From positions 60,825 to 124,824 of the forward strand of contig NZ_FOKB01000012.1 of NCBI RefSeq assembly GCF_900111895.1: a DNA stretch of 64,000 nt. Reading direction: 5' to 3'. The notes beneath the pieces were generated by a model that worked only from the letters and a program-made list of their open reading frames with translations, made no database searches and had not been told where the DNA came from. Position numbers and translations under genes: made by a program. The stretch comes from Pseudomonas simiae (lineage in GTDB: Bacteria > Pseudomonadota > Gammaproteobacteria > Pseudomonadales > Pseudomonadaceae). The stretch's first letter is position 1, and the number at the start of each line of letters is the position of its first letter. Of this stretch, positions 34,490-42,145 are shown one piece after another.

Positions 34490-36076
34490 TTAAGCCTTGC
34501 GCACCCGCAGGCAACGCCACAAGGCTGCAACCATGAGCAGGCTGACCATGGCCCAGCCCCACGCCTGCTGGTTCAGCAAGCCTTCACGGTACAGTTGTGG
34601 CGCAACGCCAGCGCCGATGATAAAGGCCAGCAGCGCAATCTCCCGACGCGGTCCCGTCACCGGTCGCACCAGGTACACCAAGGCTGGCAGCAGCAGCGCC
34701 GCGCTTGGGAAGCTGCGATAGCGCGGATCAAACACCAACGTCAGCATCATCACCGCACTCGCGAACCCGGCAATCGCCACCAGCCAGCCTGCGCGCTGCT
34801 CCAGCCAGTCGAATGCCCGCTCACGCCAACCTTCCCGTGCGCTCAACGCCAATGCCGCGTGAGCCAGCACCAGCAGGTTCAACACCAGCAGCAACCCCGC
34901 CCACACCCATTCATCATTAAAGCGCGCCGTCACGCGGGTCAGCTCGGCCCAGGTGCCGATGGAGCAAGCCGCCACTGCACCCAACAGCGGCAGGGCAATA
35001 GCGGCACGCGGGCTGCGTACACGCCCCCCCAGCACCAGAGTGCCCAACAGGATAATCCCGCCGACGCCCAGCCATAGCGGCCAGTACGGCACATTGGTCA
35101 CCGGCCCGGCGAGGATGCCCTTGTCCTGGCGATCCGCATCGAACAGGCCCCAGTAACCGCCCACGGCGCCTTCGCTCGCACGTTTCCAGGGTTGGTCAAA
35201 GGCTTCAATCAGGTTGTAGTGCCAGCCATTCGCCTCAGCCATGGCTACAAAACCGCGCATGAACTTGGCCTCATTGACCCGGCTCGGTACGGCGGTCTCG
35301 CGCTGGCGGCCTTCGCTTGGCCAGCCGGTTTCACCGATCAAGATGTCCTTGGGTGCAAACTTGTTGCCGAAGGTCTGGCGCACATCGCCCACGTGCTTGA
35401 GGGCCTGGTCGATGCCCGATGGATCATCTTCCCAGTACGGCAACAGGTGGATAGTGAGGAAATCCACCGCCGGGGCGATTTCCGGGTGTTGCAGCCAGAA
35501 CTCCCACACATCCGCGTAGGTCACCGGCTGCTTGATCTGGCTTTTGACGGTCTGGATCAGCTTCACCAGCTGTGCGGCGGTGACTTCCTTGCGCAGCAGC
35601 GCTTCGTTGCCGACGATCACGGCTGTGACCACATCCGGGTGGGCGTTGGCCGAGGCGATCAGTTCGTCGATTTCCTTTGCGGTCGCTACCGGGTCGCTGC
35701 TCACCCAGGCCCCGGCCATCACCTTCAGTCCATGCTTGCGCGCCATGTCCGGCAAGGCTTCCAGGCCGGTCATGGAATAGGTGCGAATGCACTCGAAGCG
35801 GGTGGCAAGCAGGGCAAGGTCGGCGTCCATGCGTTCGGGGCGCAGGGCGAACGGCTGGTCGAACGGCGATTGATCTTTATCGAACGGGGTATAGGACGCG
35901 CACTGCATCTTGTGCGTGGCGCTGGCGACATCGGGCAGCACGACGGGCCGGCCGAGGCCATACCAATAAGCAAAGAGGGCCAGCAGGCCGAGGATCAAGG
36001 CGAAGCAATAGGGCAGGGCAGGGAAGCGGGCGGTCGCAGGCATGGTCGGCTTATCTGGAGGAGCAAAGGCGCGCAT
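34490..36076 (-). CDS. Glycoside hydrolase family 17 protein with membrane domain
   Basis: A 528-residue membrane protein. After one N-terminal transmembrane helix (about 20-42), residues about 55-330 form a GH17 beta-1,3-glucanase-type barrel with the acid/base Glu158 in VGNEAL and the nucleophile Glu249 in IGETGWPS. The C-terminal third has about six transmembrane helices. It may modify periplasmic or exported beta-glucans. The start is uncertain: 36076 has a weak GGGTAAG site, while ATG at 36043 (MPATARF) lacks one. Confidence 0.85.
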   Translation of the reverse strand: MRAFAPPDKPTMPATARFPALPYCFALILGLLALFAYWYGLGRPVVLPDVASATHKMQCASYTPFDKDQSPFDQPFALRPERMDADLALLATRFECIRTYSMTGLEALPDMARKHGLKVMAGAWVSSDPVATAKEIDELIASANAHPDVVTAVIVGNEALLRKEVTAAQLVKLIQTVKSQIKQPVTYADVWEFWLQHPEIAPAVDFLTIHLLPYWEDDPSGIDQALKHVGDVRQTFGNKFAPKDILIGETGWPSEGRQRETAVPSRVNEAKFMRGFVAMAEANGWHYNLIEAFDQPWKRASEGAVGGYWGLFDADRQDKGILAGPVTNVPYWPLWLGVGGIILLGTLVLGGRVRSPRAAIALPLLGAVAACSIGTWAELTRVTARFNDEWVWAGLLLVLNLLVLAHAALALSAREGWRERAFDWLEQRAGWLVAIAGFASAVMMLTLVFDPRYRSFPSAALLLPALVYLVRPVTGPRREIALLAFIIGAGVAPQLYREGLLNQQAWGWAMVSLLMVAALWRCLRVRKA

Positions 36077-36180
36077 CTTACCCGGATTTGCCCCGTCTCA
36101 GTGGGGATGCATAATTTTGACATGCAAAGTTCAGGCGGGATTTTGACGCAGGGTCCTACAAAACATCCTACTGGCGATGT

Positions 36181-36210
36181 GATGTCGTTCCTTGCTTGCA
36201 GGATGTCGTT
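36181..36210 (+). promoter_or_regulatory. Direct repeat upstream of the betaine-binding protein gene
   Basis: GATGTCGTT occurs at 36181-36189 and 36202-36210, 21 bp apart (two helical turns), as expected for a tandem activator site. The regulator is not identified. Confidence 0.35.
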
Positions 36211-36375
36211 GACAGAGCAGGTCGAACACCCGGGCAGGTTGATGATCGAGGTGTCAGTACTCCGCTGACGGCGCACTACCGTGATCGATGCGCGTGAAGG
36301 GGGCGCGGTGCACCACATAACAACAGGTTGACGTCGCTCGGCATTCGCCGGGCGCAGCACTTTCGGGGAAGTACT

Positions 36376-37227
36376 ATGAAGATGCGACGACTCTTGGGCG
36401 CAGCTGCCACTCTGGTAGTTGCGATGAGCTCCACACTGGCCAGCGCCGACAGCAAGACCCTGAGCATCGGCTATGTGGATGGCTGGTCCGACAGCGTGGC
36501 CACCACCCACGTGGCGGCAGAAGTGATCAAGTCCAAGCTCGGTTATGACGTGAAACTGCAAGCCGTCGCCACCGGGATCATGTGGCAGGGCGTGGCCACC
36601 GGTAAGCTCGACGCCATGCTCTCCGCCTGGCTGCCCGTCACCCACGGCGAGTACTGGGCCAAGAACAAGGACAAGGTGGTCGACTACGGCCCCAACTTCA
36701 AGGACGCGAAGATCGGCCTGATCGTGCCGGAGTACGTCAAGGCCAAGTCCATCGAAGACCTCAAGACCGACACCACCTTCAAGAACAAGATCGTCGGTAT
36801 CGACGCCGGTTCGGGCGTGATGCTCAAGACCGACGAAGCCATCAAGCAGTACGGCCTCGATTACAAACTGCAAGCCAGTTCGGGCGCGGCAATGATCGCC
36901 GAGCTGACCCGTGCCGAAGACAAACAGGAGTCCATTGCGGTCACCGGTTGGGTGCCACACTGGATGTTCGCCAAGTGGAAACTGCGTTTCCTGGACGATC
37001 CAAAAGGAATTTATGGCGCTGCTGAAACCGTCAACAGCATCGGCAGCAAAGGCCTGGAGAAGAAAGCGCCGGAAGTCGCGGCCTTCCTGAAGAAATTCCA
37101 GTGGGCCTCCAAGGACGAAATCGGCGAAGTGATGCTGGCGATTCAAGAAGGCGCCAAGCCTGATGCGGCGGCCAAGGACTGGGTTGCCAAGCACCCTGAG
37201 CGTGTCGCCGAATGGGTCGGTAAGTAG
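36376..37227 (+). CDS. Glycine betaine/choline-type ABC substrate-binding protein
   Basis: A 283-residue periplasmic protein of the OpuAC family. Signal peptide ends LASA (about residue 24); ligand-box segments include GYVDGWSDSVATTHV, MLSAWLPVTHGEYW and TGWVPHWMFAKW, whose tryptophans form the trimethylammonium cage in this family. No permease or ATPase gene adjoins, as for the orphan binding proteins (such as BetX or CaiX) that share a core transporter in Pseudomonas. Which ligand it binds is not decidable here. Confidence 0.88.
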   Translation: MKMRRLLGAAATLVVAMSSTLASADSKTLSIGYVDGWSDSVATTHVAAEVIKSKLGYDVKLQAVATGIMWQGVATGKLDAMLSAWLPVTHGEYWAKNKDKVVDYGPNFKDAKIGLIVPEYVKAKSIEDLKTDTTFKNKIVGIDAGSGVMLKTDEAIKQYGLDYKLQASSGAAMIAELTRAEDKQESIAVTGWVPHWMFAKWKLRFLDDPKGIYGAAETVNSIGSKGLEKKAPEVAAFLKKFQWASKDEIGEVMLAIQEGAKPDAAAKDWVAKHPERVAEWVGK

Positions 37228-37245
37228 AACCCCAGTTACAACCCT

Positions 37246-37332
37246 GTGGGAGGGGGCTTGCCCCCGATGGCGATGGTCCAGTCAGAGTGTTTTTGACTGA
37301 CGCTCCGCCATCGGGGGCAAGCCCCCTCCCAC
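37246..37332. repeat. REPIN of a second type
   Basis: GTGGGAGGGGGCTTGCCCCC at the left, with ATGGCG just inside it, and the exact inverse at the right. The core differs from the GCGGGCTTGCTCGC type found elsewhere in the window. Confidence 0.93.
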
Positions 37333-37474
37333 ATTAATTTCACGCCTCGCAAATCTTCCTGTGCTCGCGCAAACCCTCGCTACACTCCCTCTAATACTAA
37401 GGTCGTCTGGAACCTGTTCCGCAGCCGCATACAGTGGATACGTTCCAATAATAAAAAAGCTGTGCTGCGAGGAT

Positions 37475-37482
37475 AAAAACAA
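37475..37482 (+). promoter_or_regulatory. Possible Hfq/Crc target at the yjcH start
   Basis: AAAAACAA fits AANAANAA and overlaps the first base of the yjcH start codon, just after GAGGA. Catabolite control of acetate uptake by Crc would fit. Confidence 0.4.
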
Positions 37483-37793
37483 TGAACGACAGCATTTACC
37501 TCTCGATTCAAAACAGCCCGCGTTTCAAGGAGCTGGTGAGAAAAAGGGAAAGGTTCGCCTGGATTCTCTCGGCGATCATGCTAGGGCTTTACTCCGCTTT
37601 CATCCTGTTGATCGCCTACGGGCCACAATTGCTGGGGGCCAAGATCAGCCCCGGTTCGTCGATCACCTGGGGCATTCCCCTGGGCGTCGGGCTGATTGTG
37701 TCCGCTTTCGTCCTGACCGGCATCTATGTGCGTCGGGCCAATGGCGAGTTTGACGACCTGAACAATGCGATTCTCAAGGAGGCTGCGCAATGA
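37482..37793 (+). CDS. yjcH: DUF485 membrane protein YjcH
   Basis: A 103-residue protein with two transmembrane helices (about 25-45 and 60-80) and the DUF485 signature IQNSPRFKELVRKRERFAW. In many bacteria it precedes actP and is cotranscribed with it. It overlaps actP by ATGA. Its exact role in acetate transport is unknown. Confidence 0.92.
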   Translation: MNDSIYLSIQNSPRFKELVRKRERFAWILSAIMLGLYSAFILLIAYGPQLLGAKISPGSSITWGIPLGVGLIVSAFVLTGIYVRRANGEFDDLNNAILKEAAQ

Positions 37794-39448
37794 TCCGGCG
37801 TCTACTGGCAATATTGGGTGCTTCGATCTTTGCTCCAGCCGTTTGGGCGGCGGACGCATTGACCGGTGAAGTGCACAAGCAACCCCTGAACGTTTCGGCC
37901 ATCGTGATGTTCGTCGTGTTTGTCGGCGCCACCCTGTGCATCACCTATTGGGCCTCCAAGCGCAACAAGTCGGCAGCCGACTACTACGCGGCCGGCGGCA
38001 AGATCACCGGTTTCCAGAACGGCCTGGCGATTGCCGGTGACTACATGTCGGCGGCGTCCTTCCTGGGGATTTCCGCGCTGGTCTACACCTCCGGTTATGA
38101 CGGCCTGATCTATTCGATCGGCTTCCTGGTGGGCTGGCCGATCATTCTGTTCCTGATCGCCGAGCGCCTGCGTAACCTGGGCAAGTACACCTTTGCCGAC
38201 GTGGCGTCCTATCGCTTGGGCCAGACCCAGATCCGCAGCCTGTCGGCTTGTGGTTCGCTGGTGGTGGTGGCGTTCTACCTGATCGCGCAGATGGTTGGTG
38301 CGGGCAAGCTGATTCAACTGCTGTTCGGCCTGGACTACCATGTAGCGGTGATCCTGGTGGGTATCCTGATGGTGCTCTATGTGCTGTTCGGCGGCATGCT
38401 GGCGACCACTTGGGTACAAATCATCAAGGCCGTGCTGTTGCTGTCGGGGGCCTCGTTCATGGCGCTGATGGTGATGAAGCATGTCAACTTCGACTTCAAT
38501 GCCCTGTTCTCCGAGGCGATCAAGGTTCACCCTAAAGGTGAGGCGATCATGAGCCCCGGCGGCTTGGTGAAAGACCCGATTTCAGCGTTCTCCCTCGGGC
38601 TTGCGTTGATGTTCGGTACGGCTGGCCTGCCACACATCCTGATGCGCTTCTTCACCGTCAGCGACGCTAAAGAAGCGCGCAAGAGCGTGTTCTACGCCAC
38701 AGGTTTCATCGGTTACTTCTACATCCTGACCTTCATCATCGGCTTTGGCGCGATCCTGCTGGTCAGCACCAATCCGGCGTTCAAGGATGCAGCAGGCGCC
38801 TTGATGGGCGGCAACAACATGGCGGCAGTGCACCTGGCCAACGCGGTGGGTGGCAGTATCTTCCTGGGCTTCATCTCGGCCGTGGCCTTCGCCACCATCC
38901 TCGCGGTGGTTGCCGGTCTGACCCTGGCCGGTGCTTCGGCGGTGTCCCATGACCTGTACGCCAGCGTGATCAAGAAAGGCAAGGCCAACGACAAGGACGA
39001 GATTCGCGTCTCGAAGATCACCACGATTGCCTTGGGCGTCTTGGCTATCGGCCTGGGTATCCTGTTCGAAAGCCAGAACATTGCGTTCATGGTCGGCCTG
39101 GCGTTCTCCATTGCTGCCAGTTGTAACTTCCCGGTGTTGCTGCTTTCCATGTACTGGAAAAACCTCACCACCCGTGGTGCGATGATTGGTGGTTGGCTGG
39201 GGCTGGTCAGTGCCGTTGGCCTGATGGTGCTGGGCCCGACCATCTGGGTGTCGATCCTGCACCATGAAAAAGCCATCTTCCCTTATGAGTACCCGGCGCT
39301 GTTCTCGATGATCATTGCGTTCGTCGGCATCTGGTTCTTCTCCATCACCGACAAGTCGTCGGCGGCAGAGAAAGAACGTGCGCTGTACTTCCCGCAGTTT
39401 GTGCGTTCGCAGACTGGCCTGGGGTCGAGTGGGGCTGTTAGCCACTAA
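37790..39448 (+). CDS. actP: Cation/acetate symporter ActP
   Basis: A 552-residue sodium:solute symporter (SSS family) with an N-terminal cleavable-type segment (VWAADALTG) and 13 predicted helices. Conserved segments include KITGFQNGLAIAGDYMSAAS and TAGLPHILMRFFTV. It imports acetate and other short monocarboxylates. acs is not in the window. Translationally coupled to yjcH. Confidence 0.94.
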   Translation: MIRRLLAILGASIFAPAVWAADALTGEVHKQPLNVSAIVMFVVFVGATLCITYWASKRNKSAADYYAAGGKITGFQNGLAIAGDYMSAASFLGISALVYTSGYDGLIYSIGFLVGWPIILFLIAERLRNLGKYTFADVASYRLGQTQIRSLSACGSLVVVAFYLIAQMVGAGKLIQLLFGLDYHVAVILVGILMVLYVLFGGMLATTWVQIIKAVLLLSGASFMALMVMKHVNFDFNALFSEAIKVHPKGEAIMSPGGLVKDPISAFSLGLALMFGTAGLPHILMRFFTVSDAKEARKSVFYATGFIGYFYILTFIIGFGAILLVSTNPAFKDAAGALMGGNNMAAVHLANAVGGSIFLGFISAVAFATILAVVAGLTLAGASAVSHDLYASVIKKGKANDKDEIRVSKITTIALGVLAIGLGILFESQNIAFMVGLAFSIAASCNFPVLLLSMYWKNLTTRGAMIGGWLGLVSAVGLMVLGPTIWVSILHHEKAIFPYEYPALFSMIIAFVGIWFFSITDKSSAAEKERALYFPQFVRSQTGLGSSGAVSH

Positions 39449-39464
39449 CCGCTGTAACCGCTAC

Positions 39465-39502
39465 AAAAAAATGCCCCGGTCGTGAGATCGGGGCATTTTT
39501 TT
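39465..39502 (+). terminator. Rho-independent terminator after actP
   Basis: ATGCCCCG and CGGGGCAT form the stem; A tract before and T tract after. Confidence 0.92.
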
Positions 39503-39700
39503 GCTTTTATTGGTAACGGATTCCACAAAACTGTTTCTCAAATCCTGTATCAATAAAAGTGCCTTCACCTTGGCTGGGTCAACCACGATCCATCCTAGTG
39601 GCCGGCTTGCCGACGATAGCCCTCCTTGAACCTGGCGCTATGCTTGTGGGCCTCATCGCTGGCAAACCAACGCCTGCGGAGGTCGGTGCTGGCAGAAACA
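39503..39700. other. Gap between actP and gltA with a short coding-like stretch
   Basis: Between the two terminators no full gene is present. On the minus strand 39595-39699 reads FVSASTDLRRRWFASDEA and on to EGYRRQAGH before a TAG. It lacks a start codon and may be the remnant of a small gene or chance. Confidence 0.3.
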
Positions 39701-39727
39701 AATAAGGCCTCCAGAGGAGGCCTTATT
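39701..39727 (-). terminator. Terminator of gltA
   Basis: AATAAGGCCTCC and GGAGGCCTTATT pair over 12 bp around a 3-nt loop, followed on the minus strand by TGTTTCT. Confidence 0.85.
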
Positions 39728-39751
39728 CAGTGCAACTAAGCGGTTGAATGC

Positions 39752-41041
39752 TTACTTGCGATCTTCCAACTGGGTGATGTCACGCGACTCGTAGCCGGTG
39801 TACAGCTGGCGTGGGCGGCCAATCTTGTACGGGCTGGAGAGCATTTCTTTCCAGTGGGAGATCCAGCCCACGGTCCGCGCCAGGGCGAAGATCACGGTGA
39901 ACATGCTGGTTGGAATGCCGATCGCCTTGAGGATGATCCCCGAGTAGAAGTCGACGTTCGGGTACAGCGAGCGTTCGATGAAGTACGGGTCGGTCAGGGC
40001 GATCTCTTCCAGGCGCATGGCCAGTTCGAGTTGCGGATCGTTCTTGATGCCCAGTTCCTTCAACACTTCGTCGCAGGTCTGCTTCATCACGGTGGCGCGC
40101 GGGTCGCGGTTCTTGTAGACCCGGTGACCGAAGCCCATCAACTTGAACGGATCGTTCTTGTCCTTGGCCTTGGCGATGAACTTGTCGATGTTCGAGACAT
40201 CGCCGATTTCATCGAGCATGGTCAATACGGCTTCGTTCGCACCGCCGTGGGCAGGGCCCCACAGTGCGGCGATACCGGCGGCGATACAGGCGAACGGGTT
40301 GGCACCCGAAGAGCCTGCCAGGCGGACGGTAGAGGTGGAGGCGTTCTGTTCGTGGTCGGCATGGAGGATGAAGATCCGGTCCATGGCCTTGGCCAGCACC
40401 GGGCTGATCGGTTTGATCTCGCACGGCGTGTTGAACATCATGTGCAGGAAGTTTTCCGCGTACGTCAGGTCGTTGCGCGGGTACATCATGGGTTGGCCCA
40501 TGGAGTACTTGTAAACCATTGCGGCCAGGGTCGGCATCTTGGCAACCAGGCGGATCGCGGAGATTTCGCGATGCTGCGGGTTATTGATGTCGAGGGAGTC
40601 GTGATAGAAGGCCGACAGGGCGCCGACCACGCCGCACATGACGGCCATCGGGTGGGCGTCGCGACGGAAGCCGTTGAAGAAGGTCTTCAACTGCTCGTGA
40701 ACCATGGTGTGGTTCTTCACGGTGCTGACAAACTGGGCTTTCTGCTCGGCTGTTGGCAATTCGCCATTTAGCAGCAGGTAGCAGGTTTCCAGATAGTCCG
40801 ATTTCTCGGCCAGTTGCTCGATCGGGTAGCCGCGATGCAGCAAAATGCCATTATCACCATCGATGTAGGTGATCTTCGACTCGCAAGAGGCGGTCGACAT
40901 GAAGCCTGGGTCGAATGTGAAACGGCCCGTGGCCGTCAGGCCCCGTACGTCGATAACATCGGGACCAACGGTGCCGGTTAAAATGGGCAGCTCGACGGGG
41001 GCTGCGCCCTCGATGATCAACTGCGCTTTTTTGTCAGCCAT
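39752..41041 (-). CDS. gltA: Citrate synthase
   Basis: Condenses oxaloacetate and acetyl-CoA to citrate, the entry step of the TCA cycle. The 429-residue protein is of the Gram-negative hexameric type, with GILLHRGYPIEQLA, the ILHADHEQNASTSTVRLAGS active-site stretch (quoted in part: HADHEQNASTS) and MGFGHRVYKNRDPRA. AGGAGG precedes the ATG. Divergent from sdhCDAB with a 364-base shared control region. Confidence 0.97.
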   Translation of the reverse strand: MADKKAQLIIEGAAPVELPILTGTVGPDVIDVRGLTATGRFTFDPGFMSTASCESKITYIDGDNGILLHRGYPIEQLAEKSDYLETCYLLLNGELPTAEQKAQFVSTVKNHTMVHEQLKTFFNGFRRDAHPMAVMCGVVGALSAFYHDSLDINNPQHREISAIRLVAKMPTLAAMVYKYSMGQPMMYPRNDLTYAENFLHMMFNTPCEIKPISPVLAKAMDRIFILHADHEQNASTSTVRLAGSSGANPFACIAAGIAALWGPAHGGANEAVLTMLDEIGDVSNIDKFIAKAKDKNDPFKLMGFGHRVYKNRDPRATVMKQTCDEVLKELGIKNDPQLELAMRLEEIALTDPYFIERSLYPNVDFYSGIILKAIGIPTSMFTVIFALARTVGWISHWKEMLSSPYKIGRPRQLYTGYESRDITQLEDRK

Positions 41042-41099
41042 GTGGCCTCCTATTTATGCTTCAAATCATCAGACAGACCCCCCACGCAGGGCCCGCACC

Positions 41100-41127
41100 A
41101 CTATATTGATATAAATCCAGATGTCAA
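41100..41127 (-). promoter_or_regulatory. Sigma-70 promoter of gltA
   Basis: On the minus strand a perfect TTGACA (41122-41127) and TATAGT (41100-41105) are separated by 16 bp, about 60 bases before the gltA ATG. Confidence 0.7.
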
Positions 41128-41241
41128 TTTGCCTAAAGTCTTGCAGCAGAAGGCTTTAACCGTACTTTTTCCTCGAAATTGACTGCCGTTTACGCCTTTT
41201 ATTCCCCCAGCGCAATCCGCTATTAGGGTGAGGAGTGCGCG

Positions 41242-41270
41242 TTGTCATTAGTAACCTAACTGTCTATACT
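41242..41270 (+). promoter_or_regulatory. Sigma-70 promoter of the sdh operon
   Basis: TTGTCA (41242-41247) and TATACT (41265-41270) are separated by 17 bp, giving a leader of about 130 bases before sdhC. The rest of the gap between gltA and sdhC holds no gene that I can see. Confidence 0.72.
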
Positions 41271-41405
41271 CGGCCACCGACCGCCAAGGGCTTTTGGGCT
41301 TGCTTTCATTGGGGGTCGCACTCCCTGGGTGGTGCTTACCTGACCAGTGCACTCCCCAACAACTTTGCCCTGATTGTTAGGGGCTCTTCAGTGTGAAAAA
41401 AAGCC

Positions 41406-41780
41406 GTGAATAGCCAACGACCTGTAAACCTAGACCTAAGGACCATCAAACTCCCCATCACCGGCGTTACGTCGTTCCTGCACCGTGTTTCCGGCATCAT
41501 CCTGTTCCTGGGCTTGGGCATCATGCTTTATGCATTGAGCAAATCCCTGGGTTCCGAGGAAGGATACGCCGAGGTGAAGGCATGCTTGACCAGCCCGCTG
41601 GCCAAGTTCGTAGCATGGGGCCTCCTGTCCGCTCTGCTGTATCACCTGGTAGCCGGTGTGCGCCACTTGATCATGGATATGGGCATCGGTGAGACGCTGG
41701 AAGGCGGCCGCCTGGGCTCGAAAATCATCATCGCCATTTCCGTGGTGCTGATCGTTCTGGCAGGAGTTTGGATATGGTAA
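41406..41780 (+). CDS. sdhC: Succinate dehydrogenase cytochrome b556 subunit
   Basis: Membrane anchor and heme b ligand of complex II. The 124-residue protein has three transmembrane helices and the signature RPVNLDLRTIKLPITGVTS and LHRVSGIILF. GTG at 41406 is the only start that preserves the N-terminus. Overlaps sdhD by 7 bp. Confidence 0.95.
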   Translation: MNSQRPVNLDLRTIKLPITGVTSFLHRVSGIILFLGLGIMLYALSKSLGSEEGYAEVKACLTSPLAKFVAWGLLSALLYHLVAGVRHLIMDMGIGETLEGGRLGSKIIIAISVVLIVLAGVWIW

Positions 41781-42142
41781 CCAGCGTTACGAATCTGTCG
41801 CGTTCGGGCCTCTATGACTGGATGGCACAGCGTGTGTCTGCGGTCGTTCTCGCGGCTTATTTCATTTTCCTGATCGGATACCTCGTTGCAAATCCGGGTA
41901 TCGGCTATGAGCAATGGCATGGCCTGTTCTCCCACAATGCAATGCGAATCTTCAGTCTGCTGGCCCTTGTTGCCCTGGGCGCACACGCCTGGGTCGGCAT
42001 GTGGACCATCGCGACCGACTACCTGACGCCGATGGCGCTGGGCAAGTCCGCGACCGCAGTACGTTTCCTCTTCCAGGCAGTCTGCGGCGTCGCGATGTTC
42101 GCTTACTTCGTCTGGGGTGTGCAGATTCTTTGGGGTATCTGA
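41774..42142 (+). CDS. sdhD: Succinate dehydrogenase membrane anchor subunit
   Basis: Second membrane anchor of complex II. The 122-residue protein has three transmembrane helices and conserved residues in GLYDWMAQRVSAVVLAAYF and GAHAWVGMWTIATDYL (heme b and quinone site region). ATG at 41774 lies within the end of sdhC. Confidence 0.95.
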   Translation: MVTSVTNLSRSGLYDWMAQRVSAVVLAAYFIFLIGYLVANPGIGYEQWHGLFSHNAMRIFSLLALVALGAHAWVGMWTIATDYLTPMALGKSATAVRFLFQAVCGVAMFAYFVWGVQILWGI

Positions 42143-42145
42143 TTC

